64,000 nucleotides of DNA from Methylobacterium oryzae (GCF_021398735.1 NZ_CP090349.1:2176501-2240500), one strand, 5' to 3'; positions 44,668 to 53,067 are shown, counted from the stretch's first letter. Notes: generated by a model not told the origin, from the letters alone. Program-made: numbers and translations.

Positions 44668-45771
44668 ATGACATCCGCACCGGCAGGCACACGGCTCAAG
44701 GCACTTCGCGAGCAGCGGAACATGTCTCAGGAGGAGTTGTCTCGCGTACTCGGCTTCGACCACCGCCAGACCCTCCAGCAGATCGAGTCGGGCCAGCGCA
44801 GGCTCACGGCCGGCGAGCTCGTCGCCGCCGTGGAGGCGTTCGGCTTGCCGCTCGACTACTTCACCAATCCGTACCTGATCGTGGGCGAGGCCCGTTTCTC
44901 GTGGCGAAGGGATGCGGACACGTCCGTCGCGAATCTCGACGCATTCGAACGAAAGGCTGGTGAATGGATCGGCGCTTACCGTGAGCTCCGTACCGCCATG
45001 GGCAGGCCCGTGTCGCCCATCGTCCACCGGCTGAACCTGACGCGCGCGAGCAGCTACGAGGACGCGACCGATGCCGGCGAGGCGGTAGCCCAATTCCTCG
45101 ACCTGGGCCCCATCCCCTCGCGAACCCTGGCCCGGGCCATGTACGAGAGGATGTCGATCCTGGTGCTCATGGTCGACGCGACGGTCGGCATCTCGGGCGC
45201 TGCCTGCCTCGTCCGTAACCTTGGCGCCGTCCTCGTGAACCGCGGGGAGGCGCCGGGCCGCCGCAGCTACGACCTCGCACACGAGCTCTTCCACATCCTG
45301 ACCTGGGACGCGATGCCGCCGGAGCGACTGGACGACGGGGAGGGGACCGGGAAGCTCCAGAAGCGGGTCGAGACGATGGCCGAGAAGTTCGCGTCCGCGG
45401 TCCTGATGCCGGCACAGATCCTGAATGGAATTCCGATGGACGCCGCCGATCCCGCTTGGCTGAACGCCACCGCCACTGAACTCGGAGTGTCGTCGAAGGC
45501 GCTTAAGTGGAGGCTTGTCGACCTGGGCCGGCTCGACCGCTCCGTCGCGCGCGCCTTCGACGACGACCTGCTCGTGAACAACGGCGGACTCCTCGCAAGG
45601 GGGATGGACGCACCGTTGCCGTTCGGTCGGCCGTTCATTGAGGTCATGGCGGATGGGATCGGCCAGGGCCGCGTCTCAGTGGGGCGGGTCGCGGCGATGC
45701 TCGAAGTCACGGTCGAAGGACTTGGCGAACTCTTCGATGCGCATGGGGTCGCACGCACGTTCGATATCTGA
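44668..45771 (+). CDS. XRE helix-turn-helix regulator with ImmA/IrrE metallopeptidase domain
   Basis: A 367-residue protein. Residues 7-65 are an XRE helix-turn-helix (RLKALREQRNMSQEELSRVL, HRQTLQQIESGQRRLTAGEL). The ImmA/IrrE zinc peptidase domain has the HExxH motif in YDLAHELFHILTWDAMPPE and later EKFASAVLMPAQI. Such proteins cut repressors or act as repressors of prophage and defence genes. It is divergent from the small gene/DUF2235/OLD set and likely controls it. I chose the ATG at 44668, with GGAGGAAC upstream, over an adjacent TTG. Confidence 0.9.
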   Translation: MTSAPAGTRLKALREQRNMSQEELSRVLGFDHRQTLQQIESGQRRLTAGELVAAVEAFGLPLDYFTNPYLIVGEARFSWRRDADTSVANLDAFERKAGEWIGAYRELRTAMGRPVSPIVHRLNLTRASSYEDATDAGEAVAQFLDLGPIPSRTLARAMYERMSILVLMVDATVGISGAACLVRNLGAVLVNRGEAPGRRSYDLAHELFHILTWDAMPPERLDDGEGTGKLQKRVETMAEKFASAVLMPAQILNGIPMDAADPAWLNATATELGVSSKALKWRLVDLGRLDRSVARAFDDDLLVNNGGLLARGMDAPLPFGRPFIEVMADGIGQGRVSVGRVAAMLEVTVEGLGELFDAHGVARTFDI

Positions 45772-46005
45772 GCAGGCCTACCCGCCCCGGAAGACGCGAG
45801 CCGTCCTCACTGGTCCATCAAGTCAGCCAGAGTTCGCAGAGGCCTTCCTGAGTGAAGATCCGCCCATGGTTCGAGGCAGCCTAAAAAAGAGGCGGTCGAT
45901 GTGCGTAGCACAGCTAGCGTAGCGCTATCAGCTACACGTTACGGACGCGAAACGCTTCCTTAAGCATGTCGGCCTCCCATCGAGATGGCATGCGAGGGGG
46001 CGATC

Positions 46006-46746
46006 ATGGCGGGAGGAACCGCAGTCGGGCGTACACCGGACGACGAACGCCGTCGGCGCGCCGTCTTCCAGGCGGCTGACGACCTCCGTGCCGAGGGCGT
46101 GGAAAGCGTCAGCCTACGGACGGTCTGGGCCCGGGTGAAGCGCGATCACGGGGTCGCCGGCAGCAACCAGACCATCGGCCGGTACTATGCCGAGTGGACC
46201 GCCGACAGGTGCTACGACCCTGCCATCGAGCAGTCTGGGATGCCCAAATCCGTCTCGACACGGCTGGCGAAGGCTGGCGTCGACCTTTGGGCAGCGGCGC
46301 AGGCCGAGGCCGCCATGATCTACCAGCGCGACCGCCAGCGCATGGAGGCGGAAATCGCGGGCGAACGAAAGTTGCGGGAAGAGGCACTCGCGATGCTGGA
46401 CGCCCGCGAGGCTGTCATCGACGCTCAGCGAAACGAGCTTGCCTGGTACGCGACCGAGCTCGACCGGGTGAGGGAGCACCTGTCGTTGGTGAGATCGCGC
46501 GCCTTCTGGCGGAGGGTGGCCCAGGAGATCTGGGAGATCCTCCCTGAACGGGAGGCGATGCACCTGGCCGACATCGTGCCCCGGATCGGACACGAGTTCG
46601 TGAGGGAGGCCGAGGACTACCCCGGGGAATGGGGCGTGGATCTTATCCGGGGCGTGATGGACCAGCGGATCAAATTCAAGAAGCTCTTTGCGAAGGAGGG
46701 GGCGGCTCGATACAGGCGGCGTCGACCCGAGGACGATGCCGCCTGA
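46006..46746 (+). CDS. KfrA-like DNA-binding coiled-coil protein
   Basis: A 246-residue protein. The N-terminal 60 residues form the KfrA/plasmid replication-region DNA-binding fold (RRRAVFQAADDLRAEGVESV, SNQTIGRYYAEW). A coiled coil (95-165) follows, then RAFWRRVAQEIWEILPEREA. KfrA proteins bind plasmid DNA and aid maintenance. The start at 46006 follows GCGAGGGGG; an ATG seven codons earlier is possible. A decayed relative sits at 1955-2375. Confidence 0.8.
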   Translation: MAGGTAVGRTPDDERRRRAVFQAADDLRAEGVESVSLRTVWARVKRDHGVAGSNQTIGRYYAEWTADRCYDPAIEQSGMPKSVSTRLAKAGVDLWAAAQAEAAMIYQRDRQRMEAEIAGERKLREEALAMLDAREAVIDAQRNELAWYATELDRVREHLSLVRSRAFWRRVAQEIWEILPEREAMHLADIVPRIGHEFVREAEDYPGEWGVDLIRGVMDQRIKFKKLFAKEGAARYRRRRPEDDAA

Positions 46747-47227
46747 GCCGTCCAGCCGTTCCAAGGCCGCCCTTGGCTTGTCGCCCATAAAAAGGGTCGC
46801 CGCTTCGAGGCGGCGCCCCCACTCACTCAAGGTTGTTGCGATGCGGAACTTTGGTGTCCGAAGTCGCAACACAGGTTCGGCTATCATCACCCACCAACCA
46901 CCATTACGGCGAGTAGAAGCGGGGCGATGATGTTGGTGATTTTTATCACCGGGTTCACAGCGAGGTCGGCATTGCCACAACGAAGGTAGCTCGACCGACC
47001 GGAGAGGTGCCGTTCGCCTGGTAGGCGGAGGCCTCCGCCGCGTCCCCTTGGATTTCCGTTCCTCTTCATAGAAGTACTGGGGGGGCTGTGTGTCCAGGTC
47101 CGTCAAAGCACTCGGACGTGTCCCTCAGCATTCAGCGCCCAGGAATCCAGTAACCCTGCCGACGCTCGCAGCTGGACGGCAGCCCGGCGAGCTGAATCTA
47201 TAGGCCTCCTGAGACGAGGAGGCGGCG
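46747..47227. other. non-coding gap with an hppA tail scar
   Basis: About 480 bases. Apart from the pyrophosphatase fragment at 46887-46961 and a 6-bp hairpin within it (GGTGAT/ATCACC at 46935-46950), I see nothing I can name. Confidence 0.5.
46887..46961 (-). pseudogene. C-terminal scar of a membrane H+-pyrophosphatase gene (hppA)
   Basis: On the minus strand, AVNPVIKITNIIAPLLLAVM is followed within four codons by a stop. This is the characteristic extreme C-terminus of membrane-bound proton pyrophosphatase (AVNP-IKI-NI hydrophobic tail). The coding sequence immediately upstream does not match that enzyme, so only about 24 codons remain, inside the mobile element. Confidence 0.5.
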
Positions 47228-47515
47228 ATGCGGGACCACGGCCAGATCCTTCACGACGGCATCAGCGCAGGCCTGGGAGGCGCCCTCCTGGCGATGGACG
47301 CCGGCATCCGTGCCGCTCGCGAGCAGGCCGCTTGGGACCGGGCCGAGGCTCGCTCCGAAGCTGCCGTCCACCGTCTCGGTCAGGCCCTGCTCGCAAGCCG
47401 CGCCCGCGAGGCCGAGCTCGCCCGCCAGCTTGCCGCCGCCCGCGCCGAGATCGCCGGCTTGAGGATCCGCGCGACCAAGGCGGAGGCCCGGATCGCCCCC
47501 GCCCGGCGCGCCTGA
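47228..47515 (+). CDS. small coiled-coil protein of unknown function
   Basis: A 95-residue, Ala/Arg/Glu-rich protein that is almost wholly coiled coil from residue 28 onward (AAREQAAWDRAEARSEAAVH, AELARQLAAARAEIAGLRI). A ribosome site (GAGGAGGCGGCG) precedes the ATG. No family is recognised. It may be a structural or plasmid-type accessory. Confidence 0.6.
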   Translation: MRDHGQILHDGISAGLGGALLAMDAGIRAAREQAAWDRAEARSEAAVHRLGQALLASRAREAELARQLAAARAEIAGLRIRATKAEARIAPARRA

Positions 47516-47613
47516 AATCTTTCGCGGCGCCTGTCGATTTCGCTTGCGGCTTGCCCCGTGCGCCCGCGCGGGGCCGCAGAGAGACGCACGGGGGCCGCAC
47601 GTAGGCCGACATG

Positions 47614-47644
47614 AAAAAGCCCGCCGGGGCGACCGCGGCGGGCT
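47614..47644 (-). terminator. Rho-independent terminator
   Basis: On the minus strand the arm AGCCCGCC pairs with GGCGGGCT and is followed by TTTTT. It ends transcription of the membrane-protein gene at 47670-48251. Confidence 0.8.
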
Positions 47645-47669
47645 TCGTCGTTCCAGGAGGTGGGGCGGC

Positions 47670-48251
47670 TCAGGCGACCCGGATCTGGCGGACCCGCATG
47701 GCCTCCACGTGGGCAAGGAGGTCGGCCATCGCGCCGTCCCCGGGCGCCCCGCGGTAGGGCCATGAGAAGGCGGGCTCGGACACGTCCGCCTTTTCCTGGG
47801 GATGCGTCCCCAAGGCCTCGGACACATCCACCTCGTGGGGGCCAGCGAGCCCCGGGACGCGGCCGGTCCCGGCGGCCAGGGCCTCGGCCTGGTGGGGCAT
47901 CGTCTTGGCGAGGATCGAGAGCTCGTCGGGCGAGAGGCTGTGCAGCCACGTGGCGACGTCGGCCGGCAGGCCTGCGAGGTCGACGGGATCCCCGCCATCG
48001 GTCACGTGCCGGGCGTGAAGGACGAGCGCCATTCCGACCGGATGGCACGCCCTGATGCCCTCGGGCACCGGCGCGGTCGGGGCGGCCGCCGCGGCGTCGA
48101 GGTAGTTCTCGGCCGCCGCAGCGGTGGGGAGGACGGGATCCGGGCGGGCGACGAGCTTTCGGATCCACTTGCCCCCCTCCCAGACCAGGGCGATGGGCGC
48201 GAGGGTGACGGCGGCGAGGACGGCGGCGAGGCGGGCGAGGAGGCGCATCAT
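47670..48251 (-). CDS. membrane-anchored protein of unknown function
   Basis: A 193-residue protein starting MMRLLARLAAVLAAVTLAPI, an N-terminal membrane anchor or signal sequence, followed by a mostly soluble part (YLDAAAAAPTAPVPEGIRAC, LPADVATWLHSLSPDELSIL). I do not recognise the family. CGGAG precedes the double ATG at 48251; an ATG at 48278 would lengthen it by nine residues. It follows the next gene on the same strand. Confidence 0.6.
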   Translation of the reverse strand: MMRLLARLAAVLAAVTLAPIALVWEGGKWIRKLVARPDPVLPTAAAAENYLDAAAAAPTAPVPEGIRACHPVGMALVLHARHVTDGGDPVDLAGLPADVATWLHSLSPDELSILAKTMPHQAEALAAGTGRVPGLAGPHEVDVSEALGTHPQEKADVSEPAFSWPYRGAPGDGAMADLLAHVEAMRVRQIRVA

Positions 48252-48304
48252 GGGGCTCCGTGGTGTGTGGAGCTCCATGATCGCCCCGCCCGGGCAAGCC
48301 ACAA

Positions 48305-49216
48305 TCACGCGGCGGCCGCGTCCGCGCTGGCCGCGATCCACGCCTCGGCGTCGAGGCCGAACAGCCTGACATCGAGCTCGCGCGGAAGCTGCCGCCGGTG
48401 CGTGCGCAGCGCCCGGAGCGCGTGGCTCGTGAGCACCGTGTCGAGCGTCTCGTGCGACGAGAGGACATGCCCCTTGACGGTCGTCGTCCTGCCCCATCCC
48501 GACTTGTTGTGGATGCTGGCGCGATCAGCATCGCGGGCCGAGAGGAGCCGGCATCCCTCCAGCGCGGCGATCTGCACGTCGGGGATGGAAGCGCGTTCGG
48601 CTTCGGGCTCGTAGACGACGGTCATCGCGGCCATCGCCCTGTCGACATTCGCCTGCGCGCGTTCGACGTACATCTCCAGCGACCAGATCAGCCGGCGCTC
48701 CAGCTGCTCGGGCGGGATAGCGATCAGGCGCCGGGCGCGGGCGACATCGTCCTGAAGGGCCCACGCCCACTCGTGGACGCGCAGGGACTCCTTCGCGGCG
48801 GCGATGGCACGGGTCGCGAGGTCGAGGTCCTCGGCCGCCTGGCGCTCCCTGTTCGCCGCCTCGAACGCCTCACGCTCAGCCGCTTCCTGGCGCTGCCGGG
48901 CGACCTTATCGCGGTGCGCCTGCAGGCCGTTGCAGGCCGTGTTGACGAGGACCTGGGCGGCCGGCCGGTCCAGATGAGCGCTCTCCCAGAAAACGGGCAG
49001 GTCATCCCGCCGGTCGCGGCTGAAGCCCACGGTCCTGAGATGCCACCCCTCGGGCCCGGCGAGGGCGTCGTCATAGTCCTGCGTCGTCGCCTCCGCGGTC
49101 CACAGCGCCTTGAGCTCGCCGCTCACGTGGAGCTCCCGCGGCACCGGCCGCCACGTCAGCCCCAGCCCCTGCGGCGGCCCCTGCCACTGCCGCGTGACCC
49201 TGTTCTCGTACGGCAT
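48305..49216 (-). CDS. hypothetical protein with long helical middle
   Basis: A 303-residue soluble protein. It starts MPYENRVTRQWQGPPQGLGL; residues 105-235 are highly helical and charged (KVARQRQEAAEREAFEAANR, LDLATRAIAAAKESL). No known domain is recognised. AGAGG lies 6 bases before the ATG at 49216; an in-frame ATG five codons upstream is possible. It is divergent from the helix-turn-helix operon at 49496 and shares its promoter region. Confidence 0.65.
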   Translation of the reverse strand: MPYENRVTRQWQGPPQGLGLTWRPVPRELHVSGELKALWTAEATTQDYDDALAGPEGWHLRTVGFSRDRRDDLPVFWESAHLDRPAAQVLVNTACNGLQAHRDKVARQRQEAAEREAFEAANRERQAAEDLDLATRAIAAAKESLRVHEWAWALQDDVARARRLIAIPPEQLERRLIWSLEMYVERAQANVDRAMAAMTVVYEPEAERASIPDVQIAALEGCRLLSARDADRASIHNKSGWGRTTTVKGHVLSSHETLDTVLTSHALRALRTHRRQLPRELDVRLFGLDAEAWIAASADAAAA

Positions 49217-49379
49217 CGCATACCTCTTCATGAGCCGTGCCGCCATTCGGCACACGACGAATGCTAGCACCGACGCGGGCTCCGGCAAGGATATTCTCTG
49301 TCGTGGTGTCAATTTTTAAAAGCAATCGTCCCGCACGAGTACGTGTTCATACGTACATTCCCTCTGCGGCGACAGGTTT

Positions 49380-49394
49380 TTGAACGCTGTTCAA
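49380..49394. promoter_or_regulatory. palindrome TTGAAC-GCT-GTTCAA
   Basis: Perfect 6-bp inverted repeat with a 3-base spacer, in the divergent gap about 100 bp upstream of the small-protein operon. It is a likely operator for one of the helix-turn-helix proteins encoded there. Confidence 0.45.
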
Positions 49395-49495
49395 CTTTGA
49401 TGCCGTTAACTTTGTGGTCCGCGACCCCTTTCGTCAAAAGACGAACGTGCTCAAATACCCCTGCGCGGCATCGCGCGGGGATTCGGAGGACGGCA

Positions 49496-49861
49496 ATGCA
49501 GTTGTATCGGCAGGTGGGATTGGGGGTGACGGTGCCTGACGTCCGGCGCGTCGTTGCGGCGACCGTCGGCGTCGGCGTCGGCGCCGTGGCCCGCTGGCTC
49601 GGCGTCAGTGAGTTCACCGCGCACAAGTGGGCCCGGCTCGCCGGCGTCGAGATCCGTGCGGTGCCACCGACGGCGCGGCTGCCGGAGCGCCAGCGCATGA
49701 CGGATGCCGCCGTCGCCGCGGCGATCCAGGGGCCGCTCTCGCTGCGGGCTGCGGCCGCCGCGCTGGGCGTCACGCCCCCCGCGCTGCAGAACCGGGCCCG
49801 CTACCTGGGCCTGCCGACGTCGCCCGCCGGCCGGGCCGCTCTCCGGGGGGCGGGCGCGTGA
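49496..49861 (+). CDS. small protein with two helix-turn-helix segments
   Basis: 121 residues; begins MQLYRQVGLGVTVPDVRRVV. Two helix-turn-helix-like segments are visible: GAVARWLGVSEFTAHKWARL and SLRAAAAALGVTPPALQNRA. It resembles small DNA-binding proteins of phages and integrative elements. GGAGGA precedes the ATG. It is the first gene of a plus-strand operon with overlapping start/stop codons through 53059. Confidence 0.75.
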   Translation: MQLYRQVGLGVTVPDVRRVVAATVGVGVGAVARWLGVSEFTAHKWARLAGVEIRAVPPTARLPERQRMTDAAVAAAIQGPLSLRAAAAALGVTPPALQNRARYLGLPTSPAGRAALRGAGA

Positions 49862-50115
49862 GCTGGCACCCCGACGATTCGTACGACGCGGCCGCCCTCA
49901 GCCGCGAGGAAGCGGCGCAGGTCGTGCCGCCCGAGGCCGTGCTCGACGAGCTGCGCGCCGCCATCCAGCGTCAGGGCTCGGCCGCCGCCTGGGGCCGCCG
50001 CCATGGCGTGGGCCCGGGCTATCTCGCCGACGTGCTCTCCGGACGTCGGCCGCCCGGAGCAAAAATCCTGCAGGGCCTCGGCATTGGCAGGGCATTCGTC
50101 AGGGGGTGCCTATGA
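49858..50115 (+). CDS. small XRE-like DNA-binding protein
   Basis: 85 residues starting at a GTG that overlaps the preceding stop (GTGA). The C-terminal half AAIQRQGSAAAWGRRHGVGP followed by GYLADVLSGRRPPGAKILQG has the shape of a Cro/XRE helix-turn-helix. Its stop overlaps the next ATG. Confidence 0.7.
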   Translation: MSWHPDDSYDAAALSREEAAQVVPPEAVLDELRAAIQRQGSAAAWGRRHGVGPGYLADVLSGRRPPGAKILQGLGIGRAFVRGCL

Positions 50116-50315
50116 GCGCCGCCTCCCAAGCCCGCGACGCTGCCGTCCTCGTCGCCCTCATGGCCGGGCCGTCGAGCACGCTCCCGATGCACCTCGCCCC
50201 GGCGCTTGGGCTCAGCATCGCCGAGGTCTCCCGCTCGCTGCAGCGGCTCCGCAAGGCCGGTCGCGTCCGGTGCGAGGGCCCCCGATGGATCGTGAACGAG
50301 GAGACCGGCGCGTGA
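50112..50315 (+). CDS. small winged-helix protein
   Basis: 67 residues: MSAASQARDAAVLVALMAGP, then GLSIAEVSRSLQRLRKAGRV and CEGPRWIVN, a MarR/ArsR-like winged helix reduced to its core. ATGA overlap with the gene before and GTGA overlap with the gene after. Confidence 0.7.
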   Translation: MSAASQARDAAVLVALMAGPSSTLPMHLAPALGLSIAEVSRSLQRLRKAGRVRCEGPRWIVNEETGA

Positions 50316-50854
50316 AGAATCATCCCCTGCTCGAAGGGCTCGACACGCTGACTGGTCCCGCCCTGCGCCAGCGCCTTGTGGACGCTCGGGCGGCCGCCCT
50401 GGCGTCCGCCGCCGGCGACGAGAGCCATCCCATCGTCGGCCTGGTCCAGTGCGTGGAGCGCAACGTCGTCCGCGTGATGCGCGAAAGCGTCAACACCCTC
50501 GTCCAGGGCATGCACCGGCCGCCGCGCGAGCAGCCCGTCCCCGCGCCGGCACCGGCTCCCATCACCCCTCCGACGCCCATTCCCGCGCCGCGTCAGCCGA
50601 TGACGCGTGCCCCGGCGCCCGCCGCGGCGGCGGTTCCCGCGCCGGTTCCGCCGCCGCGCCCCCCTGCGCCCGGCAGGCTGGCCAGACTGCGGCTGGCGAC
50701 GCCGGCGGATGAGGGCCCTCCCGAGGCTCCCGAGCCGTCGGCGCGACCGGCCCCGGCGCGGCCGCCGCTCCCCCGCGTGCAGCCCCTGCCCGGGTACCGG
50801 CCGCCCCCGCCACCGCCGCCCATCGATCCCGCAGACGACGCCATCCCCTGGTGA
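50312..50854 (+). CDS. proline-rich protein of unknown function
   Basis: 180 residues from a GTG. Residues 1-65 are helical (NHPLLEGLDTLTGPALRQRL, CVERNVVRVMRESVNTLV); 70-180 are Pro/Ala-rich and disordered (PAPAPAPITPPTPIPAP), ending IDPADDAIPW. No family is recognised. It is part of the overlapping operon. Confidence 0.65.
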   Translation: MKNHPLLEGLDTLTGPALRQRLVDARAAALASAAGDESHPIVGLVQCVERNVVRVMRESVNTLVQGMHRPPREQPVPAPAPAPITPPTPIPAPRQPMTRAPAPAAAAVPAPVPPPRPPAPGRLARLRLATPADEGPPEAPEPSARPAPARPPLPRVQPLPGYRPPPPPPPIDPADDAIPW

Positions 50855-50865
50855 GGAGACCGACA

Positions 50866-51258
50866 ATGAGACTGACTGAGCGCCAGGCCCGCATCCGCCT
50901 CGCGGCCGCCGTTACCGCCGCGGGCGGCCAGATCCCCTTCGCCCAGGGACTGCAGGGCGTCCTGCCCCGGGCGGCGCCGAATCTCGTGTCGAGGTCGCTC
51001 CTCGGCCGCAACAGGATCTCCCCGCCGATCCTCGCGGCGCTCGGCCTGCGCCGGGACGAGTGCGGGGAGATCCACACCGTGGAGCCGCCCGCCCGCATCG
51101 AGGTCTTCGCCGTCCGGGCAGAGGGCGATGCCGGCGTCCGGGCCGCGGCCGCGCTCGTCGCCGGCATCCTCGGCCCCAGGCCCTGGCACATCCCCCACGG
51201 CGCCGGGGGGAGTGGCGCCGCATCCCGCAGCAGCCCGAAACGAAGGTTCGTCCGATGA
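50866..51258 (+). CDS. small helix-turn-helix-like protein
   Basis: 130 residues beginning MRLTERQARIRLAAAVTAAG. The segment LVSRSLLGRNRISPPILAAL, ending GLRR, parallels ADVLSGRRPPGAKILQGLGI in the 85-residue protein upstream, so it is probably the same DNA-binding fold. The C-terminus is Gly/Ser-rich. Its stop overlaps the next ATG. Confidence 0.65.
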   Translation: MRLTERQARIRLAAAVTAAGGQIPFAQGLQGVLPRAAPNLVSRSLLGRNRISPPILAALGLRRDECGEIHTVEPPARIEVFAVRAEGDAGVRAAAALVAGILGPRPWHIPHGAGGSGAASRSSPKRRFVR

Positions 51259-51758
51259 GCATCCAGGTCGCCACCCCCGCACATGTCGCCATCGCGACTG
51301 CTCCCTCGCAGTGCCTCGGCAACATTCACGGGAGCGCCAACAAGGCCGCGTTCGTGATCGAGAGCTTGACGAAAGCCGGGTTCGAAATCGTCCGAAAGGA
51401 CGCGCTCCCGGAGGGCGTCGTCCGCATCCACAAGAGCGACGCGGGCCGGGTCGAGACCCGGACACCGGCACCCTGGGTGCTCGCCAGCGTGACGCCCGGA
51501 GTGGTCGAAATCCGCCCCAGCTCTACCGTGTACGACCACGTCATCGAGGCCACCGCCACCGCGCTGCTTACCCGCGGCGACTTCTCCGAGAGGCGGGAGA
51601 TCAAGGTGCAGACGGCCTGGTTCTGTAACGAAGGGGGTATCGAGGAATCGACCAGGGAGGCCGTCTCTCTCGCGCTTTGGCAGGCTCGCAAGGGGGCGGC
51701 CGCCTTCATCGCCGCTACGGCGTCGGACCCCGCGTCCACCGACGGGGAGGCCGCCTGA
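51255..51758 (+). CDS. hypothetical protein
   Basis: 167 residues, mixed alpha/beta: MSIQVATPAHVAIATAPSQC, KAAFVIESLTKAGFEIVRK, and YDHVIEATATALLTRGDFSE. No family recognised. Start overlaps the previous stop (ATGA) and it is followed directly by the membrane protein gene. Confidence 0.65.
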   Translation: MSIQVATPAHVAIATAPSQCLGNIHGSANKAAFVIESLTKAGFEIVRKDALPEGVVRIHKSDAGRVETRTPAPWVLASVTPGVVEIRPSSTVYDHVIEATATALLTRGDFSERREIKVQTAWFCNEGGIEESTREAVSLALWQARKGAAAFIAATASDPASTDGEAA

Positions 51759-52001
51759 ATGCGCGCCCTCCTCGCGATCACGTGCGGGACCGTCGGCGCG
51801 ACTTTCGTCACGGCGGCTGCCATCACGACGCTCCTGTTCGCGTTCGCCGGCCACGCCGGCGAGCTCGCCTTGGCCGCCTTCGTCGTGGCCGAGTGGTCCC
51901 TCGCGTTCGGGTTCGTGTTCCTCGTCATCGCATTCCTCGCCCACGCCGGCGGCGTGCTGGAGCCCATCAACCCCGGCACGGAGGATCCCCTCGATGTCTG
52001 A
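51759..52001 (+). CDS. small membrane protein with two helices
   Basis: 80 residues with two membrane segments (LAITCGTVGATFVTAAAITT; WSLAFGFVFLVIAFLAHAGG) and short polar ends. It starts immediately after the preceding stop and overlaps the next start by 8 bp. Function unknown. Confidence 0.65.
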   Translation: MRALLAITCGTVGATFVTAAAITTLLFAFAGHAGELALAAFVVAEWSLAFGFVFLVIAFLAHAGGVLEPINPGTEDPLDV

Positions 52002-52218
52002 GCGACCCCCGCTGCCGCCCGGGTCCGTCGTTGTCGACGGCGTCACCCGGCACGAGGCGAAGCTGCGCAAACCTGAGGCCCGGGCGGTCGTGCGCGGCGC
52101 CTGCAAGGCAGTGTCGGCCTCCCCGCTCGCACGGCCGGTCGAGCCCGTGGGCAGCCACCTCCGCGAGCTCGCCCGCGCCATCGACGGCATGGATCAGGAG
52201 GACGGCGATGGGCGCTGA
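51994..52218 (+). CDS. small hypothetical protein
   Basis: 74 residues, polar (MSERPPLPPGSVVVDGVTRH; SHLRELARAIDGMDQEDGDG). Supported by its overlaps with genes on both sides (8 bp and 11 bp) and by matching codon style. No family recognised. Confidence 0.55.
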   Translation: MSERPPLPPGSVVVDGVTRHEAKLRKPEARAVVRGACKAVSASPLARPVEPVGSHLRELARAIDGMDQEDGDGR

Positions 52219-53059
52219 GTTCCAGGCCGTCTCCCCCGAGCTCCTGCCCGACCTCACGGGCCTCGCCGGCACCGATGCCGGCGTTGAGATCGAGGTCCTG
52301 CGGCGCGGGGAGCCTTGGCTCGACACCTCCATCGCGGGCTTGCAGTTCTACGACTACGGCCTGACGGACGTGCTGACGGGGGAGCCACTGATCCCCGCCG
52401 CGGGCGACCGGCTCTCCCTCGTGCGTGAGCCCGAGAACCCGCATGACCCGTGCGCGATCGAGGTCTGGTGGCGGAACGGGGCCCGCCTCGGGCACCTGCC
52501 GCGGCTCGTCGCAGCCGAGGTCGCCGGGCCGCTCGATGCCGGCGTCGCGCTGCGGGCGTACGTGGCGCACGGCGGGGACGGCGAGGCCTGGTCCGCCCGG
52601 GCCCTCCTCGTCGGCCCGGCGGCCGAGGCGCTCCACGGCAAGCGCATCCGGCGCCTGCAGGAGTCCGCGTTCTCGGCGTGGGAGTGGGAACAGCAGTCCC
52701 GCGCGATCGGCGAGGACCGGCCGTCCAGGGAGCGGGGGCAGGCCTTCGCCCGCGAGCAATCCGGGCGGCGCGAGAGACGGTTGCTGCAGGCGGTCAACAC
52801 GTTCGCGCAGGTCCCGTTCGAGATCGAGCCGCCGCCGGTCGGCGCGGTCCGCGAGGTCTACTCAATCCAGGACGCGCTGGGCTGCTCGCGGTCGACGGCG
52901 TTCAAGATCGCTCGCAACGCCGGCGTCGAGCCCCGGCTGCACTATCGAGGCTGGTACTGCGACGGCGCCACGGTCACCGTCACGCCCGAGCTCGTTGAGG
53001 CGATGCAAGCGTGGGCGGCCGCGCCCCGGACGCGGCTGACGTGGTACTCCCTGCGGTGA
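52208..53059 (+). CDS. HIRAN-domain protein
   Basis: A 283-residue protein. Residues 35-130 match a HIRAN domain (IAGLQFYDYGLTDVLTGEPL, LVREPENPHDPCAIEVWWRN, RLGHLPRLVAAEVAG), a DNA-end or damaged-DNA binding module found in helicases and in mobile elements. The C-terminal part includes a possible helix-turn-helix (VYSIQDALGCSRSTAFKIAR). It is the last and largest gene of the overlapping operon and is followed by a strong hairpin. Confidence 0.8.
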   Translation: MGAEFQAVSPELLPDLTGLAGTDAGVEIEVLRRGEPWLDTSIAGLQFYDYGLTDVLTGEPLIPAAGDRLSLVREPENPHDPCAIEVWWRNGARLGHLPRLVAAEVAGPLDAGVALRAYVAHGGDGEAWSARALLVGPAAEALHGKRIRRLQESAFSAWEWEQQSRAIGEDRPSRERGQAFAREQSGRRERRLLQAVNTFAQVPFEIEPPPVGAVREVYSIQDALGCSRSTAFKIARNAGVEPRLHYRGWYCDGATVTVTPELVEAMQAWAAAPRTRLTWYSLR

Positions 53060-53067
53060 TCCACGAC

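Noticed and set aside
49380..49394. LexA (SOS) box
   Set aside because: The alphaproteobacterial box is a GTTC direct repeat with 7-base spacing; this is a different palindrome with a 3-base spacer.
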